Assembly (NCBI RefSeq): GCF_900100335.1 | Contig: NZ_FNFE01000002.1 | Location: forward strand, 62,001 to 126,000 | From: Natronorubrum texcoconense | Lineage (GTDB): Archaea; Halobacteriota; Halobacteria; Halobacteriales; Natrialbaceae | Direction of reading: 5' to 3' | DNA: 64,000 nucleotides | Shown here: positions 52,909 to 61,264 of the stretch, one piece after another | Position numbering within the stretch: the first letter of the stretch is position 1 | Layout of the letters: each line of letters opens with the position of its first letter | Notes under the pieces: model-generated | The model's input: the letters and a program-made list of their open reading frames with translations, nothing else | Database searches by the model: none | Told to the model about the DNA's origin: nothing | Made by a program: the position numbers and the translations under genes

Positions 52909-53639
52909 TGAGTCTGTTCAGGTTAGACGGATTGACGAAGCGATTCGGTGGACTGGTCGCCGTCGACGACCTCTCGTTCGAGGTCGATCGCGGTGAGATC
53001 GTCGGTCTGATCGGGCCGAACGGGTCGGGCAAGTCGACCGTGTTCAACTGTACGATGGGACGGTACAAGGTCAGCGACGGGTCGATCCACTTCGACGGCT
53101 CCGAGATCACCGACTACAGAACACACGAAGTCGTCGAGAACGGTCTCTCGAGGGTGTCTCAGGAGTCCAACCCGATCACGGAGATGCCCGTCGCAGCCAA
53201 CATCAAGCTGTTCACCCTTCCGAACAGCGTGCTGGCGTTCCGCGGCGGAGCCACCGACGAAGAGATCTACCAGTACGCGGCGCGAATCGATCTCGAGGAC
53301 AAACTCGAGGAGATGCCCGACGAGTTGCCACACGCAGATATCCGGCGACTCGAGATCGCGAAGGCGCTCGCGACGGAGCCCGAGATGCTGTTGCTCGACG
53401 AGCCCTTCGCCGGGATGAACCAACAGGAGATCAACGATCTGGTCGATAAGTTCGAGGAGTTGCGGGAAGAGGGAATCACGATGATCGTCGTCGATCACAA
53501 CATGGGCGGACTGATGAAGCTCGCAGATCGGATCGTCGTGATCCACAACGGAAGCAAGATCGCCGAGGGGTCGCCCGAGGAAATCGCCGAGAACGAGGCG
53601 GTCAAACGGGCGTACCTCGGCAGTACGGAGGCGATGTAG
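52908..53639 (+). CDS. livG: ABC ATP-binding protein LivG with a degenerate signature motif
   Basis: The 243-residue nucleotide-binding subunit has Walker A LIGPNGSGKSTVFNCTMG near residue 33, a Q-loop SQESNPITEMP, Walker B MLLLDEPFAGMNQQEI and the switch His in IVVDHNMGGLM. The segment that should be the ABC signature (LSGGQ or LSYGQ) reads LPHADIRRLEIAKAL at residues 140-154. Because each ATP in an ABC dimer is sandwiched between one Walker A and the other subunit's signature, this would weaken one of the two ATP sites. Its start overlaps the livM stop by one base. Confidence 0.9.
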   Translation: MSLFRLDGLTKRFGGLVAVDDLSFEVDRGEIVGLIGPNGSGKSTVFNCTMGRYKVSDGSIHFDGSEITDYRTHEVVENGLSRVSQESNPITEMPVAANIKLFTLPNSVLAFRGGATDEEIYQYAARIDLEDKLEEMPDELPHADIRRLEIAKALATEPEMLLLDEPFAGMNQQEINDLVDKFEELREEGITMIVVDHNMGGLMKLADRIVVIHNGSKIAEGSPEEIAENEAVKRAYLGSTEAM

Positions 53640-54368
53640 ATGTCAGACAGCACCACGCCACACCTCGAGATCGACGATCTCCACGTCTACTACGGTAAAG
53701 CACACGCACTGCAGGGCGTCTCGATCGACGTCGACAACGGAGAGATATTCGGCGTCATCGGCCCCAACGGAGCCGGGAAGACGACCATGCTGAACGCGAT
53801 CGCCGGCTTCCTCGAATACGACGGATCGATCCACTACGACGGTGTCGACCTCGCGACCGTCAGCCCTCGAGATATCGTCACTGACGGGCTCGTCTACTGT
53901 ACGGAAGATCGGGACCTGTTCCCGTTCTTTACCGTCCACGAGAACCTGCAGATGGGCGCGCAGTTCCGGGACGACCGCGAGGCCGTCGAGGAGGACATGC
54001 GGATGGTCTACGACCTGTTCCCGCGGCTCGACGAACGCCGCGATCAGGAGGCCGAAACGATGAGCGGTGGCGAACAACAGATGCTCGCCATCGGTCGCGC
54101 GCTGATGAGCGATCCCGATCTGTTGATGTTGGACGAGCCGACGCTCGGGTTGGCACCGATCATCATCGAGGACATCAACGACGCGATCGAGAAGTTGAAT
54201 CAGGAAGAGGGACTCACCATCCTGCTAGCCGAGCAGAACTCGACGTTCGCGCTCCGCCACGCCGAACGCCTCGCACTGCTCGAGACCGGGAGTATCGAAC
54301 TCGCGGGATCCGCGGCCGAGTTCCAGGACAACGATTACATCCGCGAGGCGTACATCGGGATCCACTGA
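53640..54368 (+). CDS. livF: ABC ATP-binding protein LivF
   Basis: The 242-residue ATPase is canonical: Walker A VIGPNGAGKTTMLNAIAG, signature ETMSGGEQQMLAIGRALM, Walker B LLMLDEPTLGLAP and the switch His replaced by the usual LAEQNSTFAL of LivF. It starts at the base after the livG stop. It would pair with LivG to power the importer, and here it supplies the only intact signature motif. Confidence 0.93.
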   Translation: MSDSTTPHLEIDDLHVYYGKAHALQGVSIDVDNGEIFGVIGPNGAGKTTMLNAIAGFLEYDGSIHYDGVDLATVSPRDIVTDGLVYCTEDRDLFPFFTVHENLQMGAQFRDDREAVEEDMRMVYDLFPRLDERRDQEAETMSGGEQQMLAIGRALMSDPDLLMLDEPTLGLAPIIIEDINDAIEKLNQEEGLTILLAEQNSTFALRHAERLALLETGSIELAGSAAEFQDNDYIREAYIGIH

Positions 54369-54390
54369 GGCGGTCGCTTCGCGGCTGACG

Positions 54391-54397
54391 TTTTTTT
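54391..54397 (+). terminator. T-run terminator after the liv operon
   Basis: Seven consecutive T, 23 bases after the livF stop, form a typical archaeal U-tract terminator. Confidence 0.65.
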
Positions 54398-54437
54398 GAG
54401 AGTGCGTCGATAGTTCGAGTGACTTCCTCGGGCCGTC

Positions 54438-54899
54438 TCACTCCGGAAGGCCGCCCTGATACGCCGCGACGGCCTCCCGAAACGCGTCGGGGACGGCGAC
54501 CGGCTCCTCGGTCTCGAGGTCGACGGCGACCTGCGTAACGCTGCCGTCGGCGAGCAGTTGGTCGTCGGCGTTTCGTTTCACGCGGTACTCGAACGTGATG
54601 CTGGCCGTCCCCATCTCGACGACGCGCAGTTCGTTGACCAGCACGTCGCCGAACTCGGCCGCGTCGCGGTAGTTCAGCTCCGTGTTGACGACGTGGACCT
54701 GCCAGCCGTCGGTCTCCATCTGCTCGTAGCTGTAATCGATCTCTCGAAAGAACTGGGAGACGGTCTCGTCCTGAAAGGTGAAGTACTCGCCGTAGAAGAC
54801 GATTCCCTGCTGGTCGGTCTCGGCGAATCGGACGCGATTCTCGAAGACTGGCTGGAAGTCGGCTTCGGCAGCGTCGTCAGTATTGTCAGCAGTATCCAT
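54438..54899 (-). CDS. hotdog-fold acyl-CoA thioesterase (YbgC/4HBT family)
   Basis: The 153-residue protein has the 4-hydroxybenzoyl-CoA thioesterase pattern RFAETDQQGIVFYGEYFTFQDE, then TASITFEYRVKRNADDQLLADGSVTQVAV, matching the YbgC hotdog fold. It hydrolyses a short acyl-CoA or aryl-CoA; which one is unknown. The start is the ATG at 54899, with the frame open further upstream. It ends 41 bases past the T-run that closes the liv operon on the other strand. Confidence 0.82.
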   Translation of the reverse strand: MDTADNTDDAAEADFQPVFENRVRFAETDQQGIVFYGEYFTFQDETVSQFFREIDYSYEQMETDGWQVHVVNTELNYRDAAEFGDVLVNELRVVEMGTASITFEYRVKRNADDQLLADGSVTQVAVDLETEEPVAVPDAFREAVAAYQGGLPE

Positions 54900-54956
54900 A
54901 CCACCTACCGTCGTCGCGACGAGCAAAATCGTACCGGACTCGGCAACTGGCCGCCG

Positions 54957-55748
54957 CTACAGCGACTCGAGCGTCTCGAGATCGTCACCGTCGTGACCAC
55001 AGATAACGGTCGCGTCGTGCCGTCGCTCGAGGTCTTTGACCGTCCGGAGGCTCTCGAGCCAGTGGCGTTTGCTCCAGAGTAACTGCCCGCCCATCGGCAG
55101 TTCGTCGTGATAGTTCGCTCGCGTGTAAGCTTGATCGCCAGCGAGGACGACGGTGCCGGCGTCCTCGAGTTCAAGTTGGACCCCGAGCAGGCCGGGCGTA
55201 TGTCCTGGGAGGTGGACGAATTCGAGGTCCTCGACGAAGTACTCCCGGTCGCCGTGAACGATCTCCCAGTTCAGGTCGCGGTCGAAATCACCCGCCACGT
55301 AGGCCTCGTCGCCCGCGTCGGTCTTGGCGCTGTAGTAGGCGAACTGCAGTTCCTCCTCGTGGACGTAGACGGGCGTGTCGGTCCCCTCGAACGCGTACAG
55401 CCCGCCCGCGTGGTCGAGGTGGAGATGGGTCTGGATCACGCAGTCGATATCGGAGACGGCGTAGCCCGCGTCGGCGAGGTCGTCCTCGAGCGGCCGCAAC
55501 CCGGTGTGTTCGAACGCGGCGTAGAGGTCGGCGGGCCAGTGGCCCGAATCGGCCTTCGGATGCGAGCCGGTGTCCCAGAGGATCGTCGCTTCGGGGTGGT
55601 CGATGACGAGGTTGTAGACGGGACCGTCGCCCATCACCGTCTCCGGGTTCGGCTCGTCGTTCGTCCCCAGCGTCGCCCCCTCGATGATGTTGTTGACGTC
55701 GGTGGTGATCGTGCCGCGCTCGATCGGCGTAACGGTCGCAGAAACCAT
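54957..55748 (-). CDS. MBL-fold lactonase-like hydrolase (N-acyl homoserine lactonase family)
   Basis: The 263-residue protein belongs to the AiiA-like branch: TILWDTGSHP, CVIQTHLHLDHAGGLY near residue 105, HLPGHTPGLLGVQLEL, VVLAGDQAYTRANY and a final TVICGHDGDDLE. The HxHxDH motif and later His/Asp ligands are all there, so a dinuclear zinc site is likely. Archaea are not known for AHL quorum sensing in general, so the true lactone or ester is unknown. A TATTAT element on the minus strand about 28 bases before the ATG indicates a leaderless gene. Confidence 0.82.
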   Translation of the reverse strand: MVSATVTPIERGTITTDVNNIIEGATLGTNDEPNPETVMGDGPVYNLVIDHPEATILWDTGSHPKADSGHWPADLYAAFEHTGLRPLEDDLADAGYAVSDIDCVIQTHLHLDHAGGLYAFEGTDTPVYVHEEELQFAYYSAKTDAGDEAYVAGDFDRDLNWEIVHGDREYFVEDLEFVHLPGHTPGLLGVQLELEDAGTVVLAGDQAYTRANYHDELPMGGQLLWSKRHWLESLRTVKDLERRHDATVICGHDGDDLETLESL

Positions 55749-55873
55749 GGTTGACACTGTGGCCGGCCGGGCATAATACCGGCGGCGGGAGCCCGTACCC
55801 GTGTGTCGGCGTTCGGGCCGTTCGCTGTGCATGCCTGCCGCAGGTCTACCTGATAGTTCGTCGTAGCTGTCAC

Positions 55874-56008
55874 ATGGTTCGACTCTCGACGATTATGATC
55901 ATCGCCGGTATCGTGCTCCTGCCAGTCCCGATCCCACCGTTCGCGACCATCGCCGGACTCCTCCTTATCGTCGCGGGGGTCGCCCTCCGAGTGCTGACGG
56001 ATCTGTAG
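55874..56008 (+). CDS. small two-helix membrane protein
   Basis: The 44-residue protein reads as two adjacent hydrophobic helices, TIMIIAGIVLLPVPIPPF and IAGLLLIVAGVALRVL, with a tight Pro-rich turn between them, a common haloarchaeal small membrane protein type. The start is the ATG at 55874. It lies between the lactonase-like gene and the FAD oxidoreductase. No function is known. Confidence 0.6.
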   Translation: MVRLSTIMIIAGIVLLPVPIPPFATIAGLLLIVAGVALRVLTDL

Positions 56009-56080
56009 CGGGCAGTTGGACCGCCCGCGAGCGACCGATGAGCGCCACGATCCGAAAAGCAACTGCATGAGTAGGTCCAC

Positions 56081-56088
56081 GATTTTAC
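56081..56088 (+). promoter_or_regulatory. TATA-like box of the FAD oxidoreductase gene
   Basis: CGATTTTA lies about 28 bases before the ATG at 56113, the leaderless spacing. Confidence 0.4.
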
Positions 56089-56112
56089 GTCCCCCGGCGT
56101 GACGGATGGGGT

Positions 56113-57447
56113 ATGCAGACGACTCCACGGGTGCTCGTCGTCGGCGGCGGACTCGCCGGTCTCGTCGCGGCGCGCCACCTCGCCGGCGGCGGGGCCGACG
56201 TGACGCTCCTCGAGCGCGACGACACGGTCGGCGGCCGGGTTCGGACGCTCGAGCGGGACGGCTACCGATTCGATCGCGGCTTTCAGGTGCTCTTTCCCGC
56301 CTATCCCGCAGTGCGGCGGGAACTGGACCTCGAGGCCCTCGACCTGCGCCGATTCACCTCGGGCGCGACCATCGCGCGACCGGGCCGACGGTCGGTGCTC
56401 GCCGACCCGCGTCAGCGGCCGGGCGCGATACCGGCGACGCTGCGCAACCCCGATATCACGGTGGGCGACCGGCTTCGTGTCGCTCGCCTTTGGTGGGCGT
56501 TGTGGGGACTCGAGCCGGATGACGTCTTCGACGATGCTCGCGAGGAAGACGTCTCGATCGAACGCTACCTGCGCGAGCGCGGCTTCTCCGACGGGTTCGT
56601 CGAGGAGTTCGTCGCGCCGTTCTACGGCGGAATCACCCTCGACCGAACGCTCTCGACCTCGAGTCGGGTCTTCGAGTACACGTTCGCGACCCTCGCGGCT
56701 GGCGGGGCCGCGGTTCCGGCGAGGGGGATGGAAGCGATACCGGCACAGCTCGCCGAGCACGTTCGGGACGTCGACGGGACGATCGAGACCGATATCGCGG
56801 TCGAGTCGGTCTCGAGCGACGAGTCGTCTGCGACCGTCGAGACGGCCGGCGGAGCGACGCACGACGCGGACGCGGTCGTCGTCGCCACCGATCCGCCGGA
56901 CGCACGGGAGTTGACCGGCCTCGAGTCGATCCCGACCGAGGCGCGGGGCTGTGTCACCCAGTACTACGCGCTGCCGGACGAGACGGGTCTCGAGACCGGC
57001 AAGCGATTGGTGTTGAACGCGCTCGAGGACGAGGGACCGAACCACGTCGTCCCGCACAGCGCCGTGGCACCCGAGTACGCGCCCGAAGACACGACTCTCA
57101 TTAGCGCGACCTACCTCGGGTGCGAGGGCCAACGGCCCTCGAAGCGAAGCGACACCAGCCGCGGGGCAGAAGCGAGCGACGCGGAACTGGCCGAACGAAC
57201 GCGACGGGCGCTCGAATCGTGGTATCCGGAACGGCGGTTCGACGGCCTCGAGACGCTGCACACCGATCGAATCCCGTTCGCTCAGTTCGACCAGCCGCCG
57301 GGGATCTACGACCGACTGCCGAACGCCCGCGATCCGGACGGGCCGGTCTACCTGGCGGGCGACTACACCCGCTGGTCGTCGATTCAGGGCGCGATGCGCA
57401 GCGGGCGAGACGCGGCCGGAGCGGTGCTCGAGGACCTGTCCCGATAG
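56113..57447 (+). CDS. NAD(P)/FAD-dependent oxidoreductase (amine oxidase/desaturase type)
   Basis: The 444-residue protein starts with the dinucleotide-binding fold VLVVGGGLAGLVAARHLAGG and TLLERDDTVGGRVRT, and ends with GPVYLAGDYTRWSSIQGAMRSGRDAAG, the FAD-binding return segment. This is the plan of the phytoene-desaturase/protoporphyrinogen-oxidase/amine-oxidase superfamily; carotenoid or haem chemistry is possible but not shown. Residues near 337-356 (GQRPSKRSDTSRGAEASD) are encoded by an in-frame insertion built on a perfect 19-base palindrome. The gene is leaderless. Confidence 0.85.
   Translation: MQTTPRVLVVGGGLAGLVAARHLAGGGADVTLLERDDTVGGRVRTLERDGYRFDRGFQVLFPAYPAVRRELDLEALDLRRFTSGATIARPGRRSVLADPRQRPGAIPATLRNPDITVGDRLRVARLWWALWGLEPDDVFDDAREEDVSIERYLRERGFSDGFVEEFVAPFYGGITLDRTLSTSSRVFEYTFATLAAGGAAVPARGMEAIPAQLAEHVRDVDGTIETDIAVESVSSDESSATVETAGGATHDADAVVVATDPPDARELTGLESIPTEARGCVTQYYALPDETGLETGKRLVLNALEDEGPNHVVPHSAVAPEYAPEDTTLISATYLGCEGQRPSKRSDTSRGAEASDAELAERTRRALESWYPERRFDGLETLHTDRIPFAQFDQPPGIYDRLPNARDPDGPVYLAGDYTRWSSIQGAMRSGRDAAGAVLEDLSR
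57123..57141. repeat. perfect 19-base palindrome inside the FAD oxidoreductase gene
   Basis: CGAGGGCC and GGCCCTCG flank AAC, directly followed by GAAGCGAAGCGAC, the spacer-style unit found in intergenic gaps. It is read through in frame. Confidence 0.85.
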
Positions 57448-57552
57448 CCTCTCGAGTGCGAGCACGCGGTACCCCCGCCGCGGCGTGGACGGTCGAATTC
57501 GGCGATCGATCAGGGATAGTCACTATCCGTCAGCGGGTGGTAGCCTCACGGA

Positions 57553-57711
57553 ATGACGAGAAACGGTACGGGACGACCCGAAGGAGTCGATCGACGGCTC
57601 GCACGGCTGTTCGTAGTCGTTATGAGCCTCTCGCTGACGGTCGCATCGCTGATCGTTTTGCTGTTTCACCGATTCGAAGAGACACTCCGTCGGTGGGTAC
57701 GCCGGAGCTAG
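57553..57711 (+). CDS. small single-helix membrane protein
   Basis: The 52-residue frame reads a basic N-terminus (TGRPEGVDRRLARLF), one hydrophobic segment VVVMSLSLTVASLIVLLF and a basic C-terminus HRFEETLRRWVRRS, a well-formed positive-inside membrane protein. Start and stop are intact. It is convergent with the metallophosphoesterase gene, whose stop is 17 bases further on. No function is known. Confidence 0.55.
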   Translation: MTRNGTGRPEGVDRRLARLFVVVMSLSLTVASLIVLLFHRFEETLRRWVRRS

Positions 57712-57727
57712 CCCGTCACCGAGTCGC

Positions 57728-58435
57728 TCACAGCAGCCGTCGACACTCGCCCAGCGGCGGAAACCACAGCGGCTCCTCGCTCGAGTCGTCCCAAACTGCC
57801 GGATGGAACTGGCCGGGGTTGGTGACCAGCGGCGACTGAAAATCCCGAGCACCCATGCCGTTGACGGTCGCGCCCGACGCCAGCCTCGTAAACGCCGGGC
57901 AGACGATCACGTCGGCTCCTTCGTAGACGCCCGGCCCGTAGAGGAAACACGGCAGTTTGCGGCCGTCGACGGAGAGCGCCGGATGATCGTGACCGACGAC
58001 GTACCGGTCGGCCTCGAGAGCGGGTGCCTCGTGACCGTGACAGACGACCGTCTCGCCGTCCGCGAGACGATACTCGGGGCTCGTGTCGCCGTCGAACGCG
58101 TCCTCGAGCATCGTGTCGTGGTTACCGGGCGTGACGACGAGGGAGGCACCTGCACCGTCGACGACGGTCTCGAGACCCGCCAGATCGCGTTCGACGCCGC
58201 GCGGGAGTCGGCTGAAGGAGTGGAGGAGATCGCCAGCGACGACGACGGTTTCCGGCGCGGTGCGTTCGAGCAGGGACTCGAGTCGGTCGCGGACATCGCT
58301 CCCGTCGTCGATAGGGGCGTCGACGCTCGAGTCGACGGCTTTGCCGAGGTGGAGGTCCGCGACGACGAGCGCGTCGGCGTCGGGGACGAAGAGCGCGCGT
58401 TCGAAGGGCGAAACGGGGAGGTCGACGGCGGTCAC
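57728..58435 (-). CDS. metallophosphoesterase (calcineurin-like)
   Basis: The 235-residue protein has all metal ligands of the calcineurin-like fold: VVADLHLGKA near residue 25, VVVAGDLLHSF near 65, VTPGNHDTML near 100, CHGHEAP and VGHDHPALS. It belongs to the archaeal/bacterial group of small metallophosphoesterases often paired with helicases. It starts at a GTG that overlaps the archaeosortase stop in GTGA, so it is co-translated with artA. No substrate is known. Confidence 0.85.
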   Translation of the reverse strand: MTAVDLPVSPFERALFVPDADALVVADLHLGKAVDSSVDAPIDDGSDVRDRLESLLERTAPETVVVAGDLLHSFSRLPRGVERDLAGLETVVDGAGASLVVTPGNHDTMLEDAFDGDTSPEYRLADGETVVCHGHEAPALEADRYVVGHDHPALSVDGRKLPCFLYGPGVYEGADVIVCPAFTRLASGATVNGMGARDFQSPLVTNPGQFHPAVWDDSSEEPLWFPPLGECRRLL

Positions 58436-59448
58436 TGCTGCTCGGGGCCGCCGTCGGCGCGGACCTCGTCCTTGCCGAGCGCCTCGAACAGGTCGTACTC
58501 GTTGCCCGTGAGGACGAAGAGGACGTCCTCGAGCGGCTCTAAGATCTCGGGGAGGATTTTGACGAGCAGGTAGGTGATCCCGACGAGGGCGACGATCGAC
58601 AGCGACTGGGCGATGTAGTTGTGCGCGACGAGGAAGGACACCCGACTCTCCTCGGCTCCCATGTACGTGACCATGAACGAGACGAGCCAGTCCTGCTGGA
58701 ACCAGCCCCACGGGGAGGCCAGCCCGATGAAGACGTTGCGCACGAGGTTGAGGAACCAGATGACGCCGATGGCCATCGCGAAGGCGATCGCCTTCCGCTT
58801 GAACGGGGCCTTCACCGCGGCGACGAGTCCGCCGAAGATGGCCATGCTGCCGAGTCCCGTACAGGCGAGGATAATGTAGGTGGTCCGCCCGGTTACCGTC
58901 TCGTCGGAGTCGAAGTCGAACCGGCTCTGGTAGCCGTTCGCGCCCTCGTTGATGCCGGGGCTGTGGCCGAGCAGTTCCATCCCGTAGTGGGTCTGGACCG
59001 CGGTCGTCTCGATCAGCCACGTTCGGACGACCGGAATCGTCTCCGCGGGGAGATAGATGAGCCCCATGAACGCGACGGCTTTCGTCAGGAGGAACAGCGA
59101 GTCGCGGCCGTCCCAGAGGAGGTAGCCCGTGTACGCACACAGCGGGAGCGCCGCGAGCGCCAGCACCGTCTGGAGCGGGCTCTGGACGTCGTAGTAGTAG
59201 TACGGCACCATCGTCAGCCAGAAGACGCCGAAAGTGAGCCAGGCCCCCATCGCGAGGTGTCTGGCCGGCTCGGGGACGCCCTGCCATCGGAGAACCAAGG
59301 CGGCCAGAAACGCCGCGATCGCGACCCACGCGAGCAGATCCGTCAACCCCATCGAACCGATAACTGCCGGCGTCAGCGTCGCGCCTACGGCCTCGAGACC
59401 CGCGACCGATCCCGTCTCGGCCGCGGCGGAAGCGGGCGACATATTCAT
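58432..59448 (-). CDS. artA: archaeosortase A
   Basis: Archaeosortase A is a membrane transpeptidase-like enzyme that removes the C-terminal anchor of S-layer and other surface proteins and attaches a lipid. The 338-residue protein has about eight membrane helices. The catalytic Cys is in YIILACTGLGSM (Cys196), the essential Arg in NLVRNVFIGLA (Arg237), and another Arg follows in EESRVSF; the Cys and first Arg are those I recall as catalytic in the family. The ATG at 59448 is one of two close in-frame ATGs. It is followed by an overlapping metallophosphoesterase gene. Confidence 0.92.
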   Translation of the reverse strand: MNMSPASAAAETGSVAGLEAVGATLTPAVIGSMGLTDLLAWVAIAAFLAALVLRWQGVPEPARHLAMGAWLTFGVFWLTMVPYYYYDVQSPLQTVLALAALPLCAYTGYLLWDGRDSLFLLTKAVAFMGLIYLPAETIPVVRTWLIETTAVQTHYGMELLGHSPGINEGANGYQSRFDFDSDETVTGRTTYIILACTGLGSMAIFGGLVAAVKAPFKRKAIAFAMAIGVIWFLNLVRNVFIGLASPWGWFQQDWLVSFMVTYMGAEESRVSFLVAHNYIAQSLSIVALVGITYLLVKILPEILEPLEDVLFVLTGNEYDLFEALGKDEVRADGGPEQQ

Positions 59449-59569
59449 GGAAGACTGAAGGAGGGCGTCGTTATCAACCTGACGCCCTGTATCACATCGT
59501 TCGGACGAGAGAACAGTGGCCGAACGAAGAGCGAGAGCCCCGAACGATGCGATCGACGCGTCTCTCGGG

Positions 59570-59923
59570 TCAGTTGGAACTGTAGACGGCTCCGGAATCG
59601 ATCATCGTCCGCGCGTAGAGGTCGATCGTCGAGAGTGCGATGATCGTCAGCGGAAACGCCACGTCGGCGAAGCTGACCGCCTCGAGTCGGAGCGCGGTCA
59701 CGAGGATCGGTTCGGTGAGCGTCCCGGCGACGAGGAGCGTGCCGGGGCTGAGAAACACGAGCGCGAGCGCGCACAGCGCGGCCCAACTGCACCCGCGTTT
59801 CCACTGGCGGCTGTAGAGGTGGCCGGTGCCCGGGAAGCAGACGGCCAGGAGGTACGCCGGCCACGTCCTCGCGCGTCCGCCGAGACGACGCGGCAGGCGG
59901 ATCATCACCTGCGGTAACGTCAT
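59570..59923 (-). CDS. small membrane protein with PGTGHLY motif
   Basis: The 117-residue protein has about three hydrophobic segments and the motif CFPGTGHLYSRQWKRGC, similar to TM2-like haloarchaeal membrane proteins. The N-terminus is strongly basic (RLPRRLGGRAR), fitting a cytoplasmic start. A second Met at residue 7 (59905) is also possible. No function is known. Confidence 0.65.
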   Translation of the reverse strand: MTLPQVMIRLPRRLGGRARTWPAYLLAVCFPGTGHLYSRQWKRGCSWAALCALALVFLSPGTLLVAGTLTEPILVTALRLEAVSFADVAFPLTIIALSTIDLYARTMIDSGAVYSSN

Positions 59924-60179
59924 CGGTGTCGCCTCCGGCAGGCCGTGGATCGGTGGTCGACGCGATCCGGTTCGACTATCCTCGATGTGTCCATAGTAGC
60001 CGGGTCCACAGTCTCATTGAAAAACGTCAGTCAGACGGTCGCACGACAACGACGCCGCGACCCACCTACCGCGGCCCACGGTCAAACGACGGCGGACGAC
60101 GCAGCGTCTCTTCCGATCGCGTATAATAGCCCACAAAATCCACCGGCCCGTTTTTGTAGACCGGTCACAGAACACGTCT

Positions 60180-60380
60180 ATGGACGACCAGTACGGCGGA
60201 CCGACTCGTCCATCGAGCCACCACCGAGTCGACGAGCCGACCGCGTGTTGTAGCTGCGGAGCCGAGATCGGACCGCGCGAGCGACGCCTGACGTGGCGAG
60301 TCCGCGACGGCGACGACCGTTTTCGGTATCACTACTGCAGCGACGCCTGTCTCCCGACCCCTGGGTTCGGATCGGATTGA
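60180..60380 (+). CDS. small zinc-finger protein (DUF7576 type)
   Basis: The 66-residue protein contains ACCSCGAEIGPRERRLTWRV and HYCSDACLP, a four-cysteine treble-clef-like zinc site. Such small zinc-finger proteins are abundant in haloarchaea and usually uncharacterised. A GTTTTTGTAG element lies about 28 bases before the ATG, so transcription is probably leaderless. Confidence 0.65.
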   Translation: MDDQYGGPTRPSSHHRVDEPTACCSCGAEIGPRERRLTWRVRDGDDRFRYHYCSDACLPTPGFGSD

Positions 60381-60673
60381 CGTCCCGCTCCAGACTCGAA
60401 TTGCTCGAGTCGGCCGGCCACTTCTCGGAACACCCGGGCTGGTAGTCGGCGTGTCACTTCTGCCGATCACCAGCGTGGTCGGCGCGTTCGGCTACCGAGC
60501 GATCGCCACGCTGGAACCGTTCGAAAACGACGTAATAGTCCCCGTTACCGGGATAACGATGGGGCCCTGTTTCGGACTCCTCGTCCGGGTCGTTGCCGTC
60601 GTCACCCGCGAGCAGCGATCGGCGGTAACGGAAGACATTTGTCGCAGCTAACCGATCCACTCGAGGAACACGC
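60381..60673. other. 293-base gap without a confident gene
   Basis: The gap lies between the zinc-finger gene and the membrane protein at 60674. One weak frame (GTG start 60451) and its opposite-strand shadow are visible, neither with a recognisable family. An inverted pair CCCGTTACC/GGGATAACG-like stretch near 60540-60560 is imperfect. No promoter is obvious. Confidence 0.35.
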
Positions 60674-61264
60674 ATGTCCGAGCCGTACGGCCAACGCGGT
60701 CGCGTCCTCGCCGGACTCGTCCTTCTGGCGCTGCTCTTCGGTTGTCTGGTCTGGGCGGGCGCGACGACCGGCGATCTGACGGAGAGTCGATATCCGGACG
60801 AAGTCGAGGTCACGCCGGACCGCGAGTCGTACGTCGGCGACCGGGTCGTCCTCGGCGGGTTCGTCGTCGACACCGACCCGGTCGTCATCGCGACGCGTGC
60901 CAGCGGCTACGGCCGATTTACGCTCGTGGACGCTGACGCACAGCTCAAAAACGATGACGGACCGCTCGAGGAGGGCGATCGAGTGACCGCGTTCGGAACG
61001 CTCGAGGACGAATCCACGCTCGTCGTCGAACGCACGACGACTCGCGAGTCGTCCGAGACGAGCTACATGCTGCTCGTGTCCGCCCTGGGTGGGCTCGTGA
61101 GCGCGTGGTGGTTCGTCCGCCACTGGTGCTTCGACCGGGGCGCGCTCGCGTTCGTGCCGCGAGCGGGTGACGACCCATCGTCCCAGGGCGACGGTCGATC
61201 CGCAATCGAACACGCGGACCAACGCGGACGAGCCGCCTCGGACGGAGGTGACCGACGTGGCTGA
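60674..61264 (+). CDS. membrane protein with OB-like beta domain
   Basis: The 196-residue protein has an N-terminal membrane helix (VLAGLVLLALLFGCLVWAGA) and a beta-rich middle VGDRVVLGGFVVDTD...YGRFTLVDADAQL...GDRVTAFGTLEDESTLVVER. That pattern is like the OB-fold found in NfeD and related membrane proteins. A second helix lies near residue 135, with an acidic-basic tail. It overlaps the next gene by eight bases, a coupled pair. No function is known. Confidence 0.65.
   Translation: MSEPYGQRGRVLAGLVLLALLFGCLVWAGATTGDLTESRYPDEVEVTPDRESYVGDRVVLGGFVVDTDPVVIATRASGYGRFTLVDADAQLKNDDGPLEEGDRVTAFGTLEDESTLVVERTTTRESSETSYMLLVSALGGLVSAWWFVRHWCFDRGALAFVPRAGDDPSSQGDGRSAIEHADQRGRAASDGGDRRG

Noticed and set aside
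57728-59329. 533-codon frame joining the metallophosphoesterase to upstream residues
   Set aside because: The extra part is an out-of-frame reading of artA; the GTG at 58435 with GTGA overlap is the natural start.
60451-60651. 66-codon frame with GTG start
   Set aside because: No family match, weak codon bias and no promoter or ribosome-binding site; left as unassigned gap.
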